Shown here: positions 52,429-59,646 of the stretch, one piece after another
How the letters are laid out: the number at the start of each line of letters is the position of its first letter
How positions within the stretch are numbered: position 1 is the first letter of the stretch
Assembly: GCA_036746695.1 (NCBI GenBank)
Contig: DAIODP010000001.1
Span: 930,001 to 994,000, forward strand
DNA: 64,000 nucleotides
DNA from: UBA3006 sp036746695
GTDB taxonomy: Bacteria > Actinomycetota > Acidimicrobiia > Acidimicrobiales > Ilumatobacteraceae
Reading direction: 5' to 3'
Notes under the pieces: generated by a model
The model's database searches: none
What the model was told of the DNA's origin: nothing
The model's input: the letters and a program-made list of their open reading frames with translations, nothing else
Program-made: the position numbers and the translations under genes

Positions 52429-53552
52429 TTCCGTTTAATCGAGCGGAGATTACCGAATCCGATATAAAGTTATTGGCTTCTTCGATTGCAAATAGGCATA
52501 TTTCAGGAAATGGTTCCTTCACAAAAACCGCCGAATCACTTCTAGCTGCAGCAGTGAATGCGCCCAAGGCACTGCTTACAACCTCTTGTACACATGCCCT
52601 AGAAATGTCGGCGCTGCTCACAAAGGTGGGGCCTGGCGACGAAGTAATAGTTCCCTCGTTCACTTTTGTTTCAAGTGCAAGCGCATTTTTGTTGTTCGGT
52701 GCAACGCCCGTTTTTGTAGACGTCGAGCAAGACACGTTAAACATTGATCCGATTGCGATAGAGAAGGCCATTACTCCCAGAACCAAAGCGGTTTGTGTGG
52801 TTCACTATGGCGGTATTTCGGCAAATCTGGACAGGGTTCTGGAAATCGCCAGAGAGCACAATCTTGCTGTTATAGAAGACAACGCCCACGGCCTTTTCTC
52901 TACCTATAAGGGCAAATCACTCGGAAGTTTTGGAAATCTTGCAACGCAAAGTTTCCACGAAACAAAAAATATTACGTGCGGTGAGGGTGGAGCACTGCTA
53001 ATCAATGATGAGAGTTTGATTGAGCGCGCTGAAATTCTTCGCGAAAAGGGTACAGACCGAACAAAGTTCCTTCGAGGCCAAGTGGACAAATACACTTGGG
53101 TAGATATTGGCTCTAGTTGGGTTATGTCCGACATGCTGGCCGCTATTCTCTGCGGCCAATTAGAGCGTGCGGACGCAATAAACGCTCAACGAATAGCGAT
53201 CTACAATAGATACGACGATGAACTGCGCCAGTGGGCTGAAAAACATGGTGTGATCACTCCATTCCACCCGGCCAAAACAACGCACACGGCCCACGTCTAC
53301 CACCTTCGATTCAAGGTTGGAGAGATGCGTGATCGTTTTATTACCTATTTGGCCGAGCGTCAAATAGGGGCGGTTTTTCATTATCAGCCGCTTCATCTAT
53401 CGAGGATCGGCCGTCAATTGGGTGGATCTGTCGGTGATTGCCCGGTTACTGAACATGCTGGTGATTGTCTTGTTCGCCTTCCACTATTCAATACTCTTTC
53501 CGTGAATGAACAAGCTCGGGTGATTGAAGCTATCAACTCTTTCAATCCTTAG
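52425..53552 (+). CDS. rffA: dTDP-4-amino-4,6-dideoxygalactose transaminase (WecE/RffA type)
   Basis: A 375-residue PLP-dependent sugar aminotransferase that converts a dTDP-4-keto-6-deoxyglucose-type substrate to the 4-amino-4,6-dideoxygalactose derivative, as in enterobacterial common antigen. The match to E. coli WecE is strong throughout: IPFNRAEIT at the N-terminus, PSFTFVSSASAF, VFVDVEQDTLNID, VHYGGI, PLP Lys181 in SFHETKNI, and REKGTDRTKFLRGQVDKYTWVDIGSS. ATG 52425 lies inside the GT2 stop. The glucose-1-phosphate thymidylyltransferase and dehydratase supplying its substrate are not in the window. Confidence 0.92.
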   Translation: MIPFNRAEITESDIKLLASSIANRHISGNGSFTKTAESLLAAAVNAPKALLTTSCTHALEMSALLTKVGPGDEVIVPSFTFVSSASAFLLFGATPVFVDVEQDTLNIDPIAIEKAITPRTKAVCVVHYGGISANLDRVLEIAREHNLAVIEDNAHGLFSTYKGKSLGSFGNLATQSFHETKNITCGEGGALLINDESLIERAEILREKGTDRTKFLRGQVDKYTWVDIGSSWVMSDMLAAILCGQLERADAINAQRIAIYNRYDDELRQWAEKHGVITPFHPAKTTHTAHVYHLRFKVGEMRDRFITYLAERQIGAVFHYQPLHLSRIGRQLGGSVGDCPVTEHAGDCLVRLPLFNTLSVNEQARVIEAINSFNP

Positions 53553-53565
53553 AGTTTGAACGAAT

Positions 53566-54018
53566 TTAGCGTTTGTTGAAAAAGAAGCGGGTCAAAAGAT
53601 CCCTTGCGTCTTTTTCGCATATGCCGTGCACGACGGTCGGTTGGTGATTAAGCCGTGGGTCGGTGCATACGTTGTACAAACTTGCGGTTGCACCACCCTT
53701 TAAATCGGCAGTGGCATACACCAATGTTCCGATTCGGGCGTTCATTAATGCCCCGGCGCACATAACGCATGGCTCAAGTGTGACTACCAGTGTGCACTCT
53801 GTCAGCCTCCAGGTACCAAGAATTCTTGCTGCGTCACGCAATGCCAGTATTTCCGCATGAGCCGTTGGGTCGTTCGTTAACTCTCGTTCGTTATGTCGGG
53901 AGGCAATCACTTTGCCCCCATGAAGTACTACTGCGCCAACCGGGACGTCGCCGCTTTCACCTGCAAGGCGTGCCTGTCGCAGTGCCTCGCGCATTGCCAA
54001 TTCAAAGTCACTCTTCAT
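53566..54018 (-). CDS. tadA: tRNA-specific adenosine deaminase
   Basis: Deaminates A34 to inosine in tRNA-Arg(ACG). The 150-residue protein has the zinc-deaminase motifs His54-Ala-Glu56 (HAEILAL) and Pro83-Cys84-x-x-Cys87 (PCVMCAGA). ATG 54018 shares its first base with the last A of the CCA end of tRNA-Ser(GGA): the gene starts immediately at the tRNA 3' end and can have no leader if the tRNA is processed first. Longer in-frame sequence would run through the tRNA and is not coding. Confidence 0.94.
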   Translation of the reverse strand: MKSDFELAMREALRQARLAGESGDVPVGAVVLHGGKVIASRHNERELTNDPTAHAEILALRDAARILGTWRLTECTLVVTLEPCVMCAGALMNARIGTLVYATADLKGGATASLYNVCTDPRLNHQPTVVHGICEKDARDLLTRFFFNKR

Positions 54019-54105
54019 GGCGGAGGGGGTGGGATTCGAACCCACGGAGACTTGCGCCTCACACGCTTTCCAAGCGTGCCGATTCGGCCGCTCTCGCACC
54101 CCTCC
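54018..54105 (-). tRNA. tRNA-Ser(GGA)
   Basis: Class II tRNA on the minus strand with acceptor stem GGAGGGG/CCCCTCC (54099-54105 and 54022-54028) and T-loop TTCGAAT. The anticodon stem CACGC/GCGTG encloses loop TTGGAAA, giving anticodon GGA for codons UCC and UCU. The discriminator base and CCA are encoded; the last A (54018) is also the first base of the tadA start codon. Confidence 0.95.
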
Positions 54106-54201
54106 TAGGTTGCGAACCGCGTATTTATGCGGCTACCGAAGGTTACCGCCGACCACTCGATGCTTACTCAGCGATATCGTGACTTCACGCTTCCGTCGAG
54201 T

Positions 54202-54313
54202 GAGGTGGCGGTCGGGTCCTGTGCAACGGACGCCCGAGAATCAGGTCAGGGTCGGAAGACAGCAGCCTTCATCGGAAACGTTCGAGTGCCGCAGACCACC
54301 TGGCCGTCACTTC
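54202..54313 (+). ncRNA. ffs: signal recognition particle RNA (small bacterial 4.5S type)
   Basis: RNA component of SRP, binding Ffh. The conserved S-domain hairpin is clear: CAGGTCAGG, a GGAA tetraloop at 54254-54257 closed by GTC/GAC, then AGCAGCC. The ends form a 12-bp stem by hand folding: 54202-54213 pairs with 54302-54313 (with G-U pairs), so the RNA is about 112 nt and complete. Its last 13 bases fall in the left copy of a 23-bp direct repeat (54301-54323). The 96 bases between it and the tRNA gene hold no gene I can see. Confidence 0.9.
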
Positions 54314-54323
54314 AGTCGGCGGA
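54301..54323. repeat. left copy of 23-bp direct repeat (putative attL core)
   Basis: A 23-base sequence beginning TGGCCGTCACTTC and ending GGCGGA, identical to 56340-56362 in the same orientation. The first 13 bases are the 3' strand of the SRP RNA terminal stem. The flanking bases differ after the repeat (G at 54324, T at 56363). Read as a junction left by site-specific insertion at the SRP RNA 3' end (inference). Confidence 0.85.
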
Positions 54324-56339
54324 GTCGGATACTCAAACCAAGTGCACCTTGGATTGCTCGGTCACATTGTTTTGGTATCAAACATTTTCATAACAAATTC
54401 GGTAAAATAAGAATTGGTTCTACGGTAAGGTTTCTTAAGATGCTATTTAAAAAAATGGCAAATCGAAACTTCACTCACCAGATTCCTGCAATCGAAAAAC
54501 TGATAGACGACCGAATTGATCTATACATTCGTAACCAGCCGCGTAAACCATATCCCGTTCAGAATTGCTCACCGAAAGTTCATCCATAATGATCATTGGA
54601 AATTTTTCTTTACTGATTCTAGTTGACAGCTTTGGCACCGGCCCCCAATTCACAAACCATTGATCAATCGACCTATAAGTCCCGTCAAAAATTGAGAAAG
54701 CAGCGTCCTCGCTGAGAAACAACGCCTGTTCATCGTTTTCAAAAACCGAATCTAAGAATTGGAATTCCGTTCCTAAGGATGAACTTCGACGCGTCGAGGT
54801 TGACATCGAGTCATTTGGAACTAGCGTCCAAATGCCGCCATCCACAAAACCGCTTTCCCCACGTACCCGTGTCAGAGTTTCATACGAACTTGACGTTCGT
54901 TGAGTTTCTGTATAGATATATGATGTCAAAATTAAACCAAAAATTACAAAAACGATTTGATATCTCCGCTGGCTACCCAAAAGAAACACAACCGGCAAAG
55001 GAGCGAGGCCAAGAATTGCCCAGTTTGTGTGGCGCGTATCAAATACTGGAAATGCTTGAGTAAGAGATAATACAGCGATAACGGCAACTACCCAATGAAG
55101 TATGGTTGACTTGTGTTTTACATTTCTTCTAAAAACTGTGAGAAAGAAACTGAATAGAACATAGAAACCACAAAGCACAAGTGTTGCCAAAATGGCAACT
55201 TCCAACACTAGAATCGAAATTCTCGCTGGATTAACATTGGCTGCAGTCCAGATGTAAAACGTTCCGTAATTGATTTTGAAAACAAAATATAAAACAAGCA
55301 GAAAAACAAGCATTTTCTGCCAAATCGGACTCGAAAATTTCAAGAAAAAATCTGCTAATAAAACAACTATCAATGCAATGAGTACGAGATTGTTCGTGAC
55401 TACTTCTTCTGAGATTTGAAAGAAATCTGCGGTCAATTGTGAACCATATGCGGCTCGCGGCCAAGTGAAAGTCTGCTCAAGAAAATCTCCAAGCACATGA
55501 TATTTGGTCATCAACAATCCGACGATTAAGAGCGGCGCACTGAGTCCAACTAACAAAAGCTTAATTCTCTTTGCCTCGCCTCTGGATCGGAGATGAATGG
55601 CAATCAGTAGTAAAATTACAAAAGCGATCGGAAAAAATTGAGGTCGTGAAAGCACCACAAAAACCAAATAAGTCCCTTGTAATGCAAATGCTGAATTCTT
55701 GTATTTATTAGGTTTTTGAATCTGTTTAATTAACTGATCCATACTCAATGTCAGAAAAAGAATGAGTAAATGATTCGGCCAAAACAAAAATGGCACTCCA
55801 TAATATGAATCTTGTAGTCCTAAAAATAGGATCAAAGTAATTAGTTTGATTTCCAGCACTTGGTTCTGTTTTTGTTTGGTGAAGGAAGGTTGGAGTAATA
55901 TCACTAAAAACGTAAGCAGAACCAGAACCAGACCGGCTAATCGCGCAACCAGCAGTGGTGACATGAAAGGCAAGGCTTTAATTAAACTGGCTAGAAAATA
56001 AGGTTGTAGCGGGCCATACTGCCAGAAAACATCTCGGTAGAGAACCTCACCTTCGGAAACGCCAATAGCACTTGCCAAGACATACCCGTCGTGATGGCTG
56101 TCGAAGTCAAGAATAGAAAGTTTCACGAACTCAATTACTTGAAAGAAAAAAAACAGTGCTAGTACGACTACGAGTATGTATCGACGTAGATAGTTTAAAA
56201 CTGGTTGATACATTGAAGTATTTCGTTTCTCACACAAAGTTGTTATCGACACTTTAGTGGCCTTCGTTTATTGCTTGTTTGGCTTCTGCCCACAAATGGG
56301 ATGGCCGGTTGTGGCGTAAGAGTTTCCTCGAAGACTACA
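54324..56339. mobile_element. AT-rich cassette inserted between SRP RNA and exonuclease genes
   Basis: About 2.0 kb flanked by perfect 23-bp direct repeats. Removing it plus one repeat copy would join the SRP RNA 3' end directly to the 3' end of the convergent exonuclease gene, leaving both intact. Base use is foreign: line 55141-55200 has 22 G+C of 60 by hand count. It holds one minus-strand GT-C-like membrane gene; 54324-54470 and 56253-56339 show no further gene. No integrase or transposase is present, so it would be a cargo-only cassette moved in trans, or a decayed element. Confidence 0.55.
54471..56213 (-). CDS. polytopic membrane glycosyltransferase-like protein (GT-C), AT-rich
   Basis: A 580-residue membrane protein with about a dozen hydrophobic segments. 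Its first extracytoplasmic loop reads LDFDSHHDGYVLASAIGVSEGEVLYRDVFWQYGPLQPYFLA, the acidic-loop signature of GT39/ArnT-like or related GT-C enzymes, and the C-terminal 150 residues are soluble. ATG 56213 (MYQPVLNY) is chosen; an in-frame GTG at 56252 would add 13 residues. It is the only gene of the cassette and is A+T-rich with many AAA, ATT and TTT codons. Probably modifies a surface glycan. Confidence 0.75.
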   Translation of the reverse strand: MYQPVLNYLRRYILVVVLALFFFFQVIEFVKLSILDFDSHHDGYVLASAIGVSEGEVLYRDVFWQYGPLQPYFLASLIKALPFMSPLLVARLAGLVLVLLTFLVILLQPSFTKQKQNQVLEIKLITLILFLGLQDSYYGVPFLFWPNHLLILFLTLSMDQLIKQIQKPNKYKNSAFALQGTYLVFVVLSRPQFFPIAFVILLLIAIHLRSRGEAKRIKLLLVGLSAPLLIVGLLMTKYHVLGDFLEQTFTWPRAAYGSQLTADFFQISEEVVTNNLVLIALIVVLLADFFLKFSSPIWQKMLVFLLVLYFVFKINYGTFYIWTAANVNPARISILVLEVAILATLVLCGFYVLFSFFLTVFRRNVKHKSTILHWVVAVIAVLSLTQAFPVFDTRHTNWAILGLAPLPVVFLLGSQRRYQIVFVIFGLILTSYIYTETQRTSSSYETLTRVRGESGFVDGGIWTLVPNDSMSTSTRRSSSLGTEFQFLDSVFENDEQALFLSEDAAFSIFDGTYRSIDQWFVNWGPVPKLSTRISKEKFPMIIMDELSVSNSERDMVYAAGYECIDQFGRLSVFRLQESGE

Positions 56340-56362
56340 TGGCCGTCACTTCAGTCGGCGGA
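56340..56362. repeat. right copy of 23-bp direct repeat (putative attR core)
   Basis: Identical to 54301-54323. Here its bases 56346-56362 are the stop codon and last codons (RRLK then TGA on the minus strand) of the exonuclease gene. The 11 bases before it (56329-56339) match 8 of the 11 bases before the left copy, which are SRP RNA sequence, consistent with the element carrying a diverged copy of the target. Confidence 0.85.
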
Positions 56363-57215
56363 TGCGTTCTGCTAACTGCGGTGCTCCAAGTTTTTCTGCA
56401 ACTTGTTGGAACCGCGCTGTTGGGCCGGCCCATTTCCAATCAACAATATCGCCGACGGGCACCGTGGTGATGAGGGTTGCCAGTTGTTTGAACAATGCGG
56501 CATCACTGCGGTTGGTGCGGAGTGTTGTGGCGAGTTTTTCGGCGCTTCGAACAGCAACACCATCGCTTATCCATTGCTGATGGTTGTCGGGGATGTTTTC
56601 GATGTTGCCGTATTCGGCAAGCACAGCCGATGCGCTCTTTGCGCCCCAGCCTTGCAGACCCGGAAAGCCGTCGGCGGTGTCGCCGACGAGGCCCAAATAG
56701 TCGGCGATAGAGCTTGGGCCGACACCAAACTTCTCGATTACGACAGCCTCGTCAATCATGATGTTGTTGCGACGATCAAATTGCACCACCCGCTTGCCTT
56801 GAACGCATTGGCCTAAGTCTTTGTCGGGAGTGAGGATAATTGCCTTGTGCACTGTGCGGTCTTCGCATGCAACGGCTGCGGCGGAGGCAAGTGCGTCGTC
56901 TGCCTCAAACTCCTCCATTGCCCACACGGTGACACCCATGGCGCGAAGCGCATCTTCGAGGATGGGGATTTGTTCAAGCAAGACTGGCTCCATGCCTTCG
57001 CTGGTTTTGTAACCGCTATATAGGTCGTTACGAAAACTTTCGATGATGTGGTCGGTTGCTATGCCAATATGAGTGGCGCCGTCTTGTAGTAATTGAATCG
57101 TTGAAGTGAGTACGCCGATGGTGCCGGCAAATGGCGGTGGCTGTTTGTGTTTAGATGCTTGGCCGAAATGTTGGCGATACAGCTCATAGGTGCCGTCGAC
57201 GAGGTGCACTTGCAT
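56346..57215 (-). CDS. 5'-3' exonuclease (PolA N-terminal/XNI-like)
   Basis: A 289-residue stand-alone 5'-3' exonuclease like the N-terminal domain of DNA polymerase I. VHLVDGTYELYR starts the metal-dependent nuclease core; EEFEADDALASAAAV supplies two catalytic aspartates, TPDKDLGQCV two more, and DYLGLVGDTADGFPGLQGWGAKSASAVL is the helix-hairpin-helix/H3TH DNA-binding motif. ATG 57215. Its last codons lie in the right repeat of the cassette. 9 bases separate it from the upstream A24 peptidase gene. Confidence 0.9.
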   Translation of the reverse strand: MQVHLVDGTYELYRQHFGQASKHKQPPPFAGTIGVLTSTIQLLQDGATHIGIATDHIIESFRNDLYSGYKTSEGMEPVLLEQIPILEDALRAMGVTVWAMEEFEADDALASAAAVACEDRTVHKAIILTPDKDLGQCVQGKRVVQFDRRNNIMIDEAVVIEKFGVGPSSIADYLGLVGDTADGFPGLQGWGAKSASAVLAEYGNIENIPDNHQQWISDGVAVRSAEKLATTLRTNRSDAALFKQLATLITTVPVGDIVDWKWAGPTARFQQVAEKLGAPQLAERIRRLK

Positions 57216-57224
57216 GGCAGCAAC

Positions 57225-57857
57225 CTACAGGGCAAACAATGTGGCTACTGCCCCAACGCAGAGAAATGGGCCAAAGGCGATGCGGCTGGAACGATTTGCT
57301 TTACCCGTGGCTACCAGTGCAAGCGCCCAAATGCCACCTAGGACGAAGCCCGAGGCCAGACCTATATATACGTATGACCAACCCATCCAACCAAGAAACA
57401 TCGCCAACACGGGTGCAAGGCGCACGTCGCCGCTGCCAATGCCGCGTTTGCTGATAAATGACAGCACCAAAAAGAAAACAAGCGTTGCAACGAATGCAGC
57501 CATCATGGTTGCGATGCGAGCGGTTTCGTCGATGTTGATGGCGGCAAGCGTAAGCAGTGGGCCACCCGCTAGCGCCGCCCTCATGGTTACGCCGCGAGCC
57601 AACCGGTGTGTGCAGATGTCGATAAGGGTTTGTTCAAGAGCCATTGCAATCATGAGGCCGTAGGCAAACAGTTGCAATGTAAAGCCGAACGTGTTTGCTG
57701 TTGCTGCGCCAAGCAGTGCCCCAACAAACATGATCGGTGTGGTTTTGATTACCGACAGTGATTGCAGCGAAAAAATTGTGCGTTGTGCTCGGCGTGCGCG
57801 ACGGCGAGCAACAACTGCACCGATAAGCGCGGCGAGAACGAGGCCCGCCGAAGACAC
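57225..57857 (-). CDS. short A24-family prepilin-peptidase-like protein
   Basis: A 210-residue polytopic protein with the two aspartates of type IV prepilin peptidases: Asp80 in LIDICTHRL and Asp144 in the GSGD motif (141-144). It lacks the N-terminal cysteine-rich methylase domain of bifunctional PilD. Such short peptidases may process flagellar/pilin or TadV-type substrates; no pilin or secretion gene is nearby. ATG 57857, 3 bases after the epimerase stop. Confidence 0.85.
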   Translation of the reverse strand: MSSAGLVLAALIGAVVARRRARRAQRTIFSLQSLSVIKTTPIMFVGALLGAATANTFGFTLQLFAYGLMIAMALEQTLIDICTHRLARGVTMRAALAGGPLLTLAAINIDETARIATMMAAFVATLVFFLVLSFISKRGIGSGDVRLAPVLAMFLGWMGWSYVYIGLASGFVLGGIWALALVATGKANRSSRIAFGPFLCVGAVATLFAL

Positions 57858-57860
57858 GTG

Positions 57861-58262
57861 TTATTCCTGAACGAGTTCGATCAGGGTCCCGAAACTTCCT
57901 TTTGGATGAATGAATGCAACGGTGGTGCCGCGGCTACCTGGGCGTGGTGCCTTATCGAGTGGTGTTGCACCGGCAGCGATCATGGCTGCAAGTGCTTCTG
58001 CACAATTGTTTACGCGGTATCCGATGTGGTGCAGGCCTTCACCGCGCTTTTCAAGCGATTTGGCAACGGGCGAATCGGGGCGTGTTGGGGTAAGCAGTTG
58101 GATGAAGCTCTCCGCCACTTTCAGCAAGGCTTCCTCTACTCCGTCAGACTCCACCACTTCGCGGTGGTCAACCGTTGCACCAAATGCATTTTGGTAATAG
58201 GCGATTGCGGCTTCAAGGTCTTTTACTGCAATGGCAATGTGGTCAATTTCGGTAAGCAACAT
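57861..58262 (-). CDS. mce: methylmalonyl-CoA epimerase
   Basis: Interconverts (2R)- and (2S)-methylmalonyl-CoA (also acts on ethylmalonyl-CoA). A 133-residue VOC-fold protein: ITEIDHIAIAV-like N-terminus with His8, GEGLHHIGYRV, and the C-terminal FIHPKGSFGTLIELVQE with the second-module Glu. ATG 58262. It sits 9 bases downstream of the crotonyl-CoA carboxylase/reductase gene, so the two probably work together. Confidence 0.9.
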   Translation of the reverse strand: MLLTEIDHIAIAVKDLEAAIAYYQNAFGATVDHREVVESDGVEEALLKVAESFIQLLTPTRPDSPVAKSLEKRGEGLHHIGYRVNNCAEALAAMIAAGATPLDKAPRPGSRGTTVAFIHPKGSFGTLIELVQE

Positions 58263-58271
58263 GATTGGTCC

Positions 58272-59606
58272 TTAACTCCTGCGGAAATGACGAAGGTTCT
58301 TTTCGCCAACCTTTTCACGGAACTCTGGGTTGTTAATGCCCATACCTTCGCGTGGGGCCATGCACAACACGCCAATTTTTCCTTCGTGCATGTTTTTGTG
58401 CACTTGGTATGCGGCGTCACCTGTTTGGTTCAGGTCGAATACCTGCGACAACACGGGGTGAATCATGCCCTTTTGAATAAGTCGATTGGCTTCCCATGCT
58501 TCGCGATAATTAGCAAAGTGTGAGCCGACCAGTTTTTTCAGTCTCATCCAGAAGTAACGGTTGTCGAACTCCATCATGTAGCCGCTTGTTGCTGCACAGG
58601 TGGCAACGGTGCCACCCTTTTTTGCCACATACATAGACGCAGCGAAGGTGGAACGGCCTGGGTGTTCGAACACAATGTCTGGATCTTCGCCAACAAGTGC
58701 GCGAATGTCGCCGCCAAAACGTTTCCATTCTTTTTCATCATGTGTGGTTTCGTCTTTCCAGAACTGGTAGTTACCGGCGCGGCGATCGATGATTGCTTCA
58801 ACACCCATGCCGCGCAGAATCTCTGCTTTGTCGGCCGAACTGACCACACCAATAGGAATGCCACCACCATTCAGAACATACTGCGTTGCATATGCGCCGA
58901 TGCCGCCGGTTGCACCCCAGATCAACACCACATCACCTTGTTTCATGTGTGCGCCGTTTGGTGAAACGAGCATGCGATAGCTGGTGCTGTTGCACAATGC
59001 ATTGACCGCAGCCTCTTCCCACGACAAATGCTCTGGCTTTGGCATGAGTTGGTTCGCTTTCACCACGCTTAAGTCGGCGAGGCCACCAAAGTTTGTTTCG
59101 TAACCCCAAATGCGTTGGTTGCTACCAAGCATCGAGTCGTTGTGTGAGGTTGGGTCTTGATCATCAACATGGTTGCAATGCACCGTAATTCTGTCGCCAG
59201 GTTTCCAGTTGCGAACTGCTGAGCCAACACGCAACACCACGCCCGAAGCGTCGCTGCCCATGACGTGATACGGAAGATCATGACGCTTTGCCCATTCGCT
59301 TTCGCGAGCAAGCCGAGTGAGCGCACTGAAGGTGGAGATTGGCTCAAAAATGCTGCTCCACACCGTGTTGAAGTTAATGCTGCTGGCCATGACGGCGATG
59401 AGCACTTCATCTGGCGCAATTTCTGGCGTTGCTACTTCTTGAATGTGCGTGCTTTTGCGTGGATCTTTGTCGGCTGAAGCCACGCCGGCAAACATCTCTT
59501 GCTCGTCCTTGCGCACCACGGCAGCGCGGTATGACTCTGGGATATGCAGGGCTTCAAATGCCTTGGAGTCGGCATTGTTTTCGATGGCTTCGAGGATGCT
59601 TTTCAT
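58272..59606 (-). CDS. ccr: crotonyl-CoA carboxylase/reductase
   Basis: Reductively carboxylates crotonyl-CoA to ethylmalonyl-CoA using NADPH and CO2. The 444-residue MDR protein resembles Streptomyces Ccr throughout: SSINFNTVWSSIFEP (the Asn of the CO2 site), RIWGYETNFGG (Tyr-Glu; Phe-Glu in Streptomyces, Tyr-Glu in Rhodobacter), VLIWGATGGIGAYATQ (NADPH site), FEHPGRSTF and GSHFANYREAW with the His CO2 ligand. ATG 59606. With the epimerase and thiolase it suggests the ethylmalonyl-CoA pathway or supply of ethylmalonyl-CoA; the mutase is not in view. Confidence 0.93.
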   Translation of the reverse strand: MKSILEAIENNADSKAFEALHIPESYRAAVVRKDEQEMFAGVASADKDPRKSTHIQEVATPEIAPDEVLIAVMASSINFNTVWSSIFEPISTFSALTRLARESEWAKRHDLPYHVMGSDASGVVLRVGSAVRNWKPGDRITVHCNHVDDQDPTSHNDSMLGSNQRIWGYETNFGGLADLSVVKANQLMPKPEHLSWEEAAVNALCNSTSYRMLVSPNGAHMKQGDVVLIWGATGGIGAYATQYVLNGGGIPIGVVSSADKAEILRGMGVEAIIDRRAGNYQFWKDETTHDEKEWKRFGGDIRALVGEDPDIVFEHPGRSTFAASMYVAKKGGTVATCAATSGYMMEFDNRYFWMRLKKLVGSHFANYREAWEANRLIQKGMIHPVLSQVFDLNQTGDAAYQVHKNMHEGKIGVLCMAPREGMGINNPEFREKVGEKNLRHFRRS

Positions 59607-59646
59607 GGGTTAGAGGGTAGTGAGCAAATACGCCTACGCTCTAGTC

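Noticed and set aside
54017..54589. Plus-strand open frame of 190 codons over the tRNA-Ser and SRP RNA genes
   Set aside because: It is a translation across two well-supported RNA genes; the protein has no recognisable family and the RNA folds explain the sequence.
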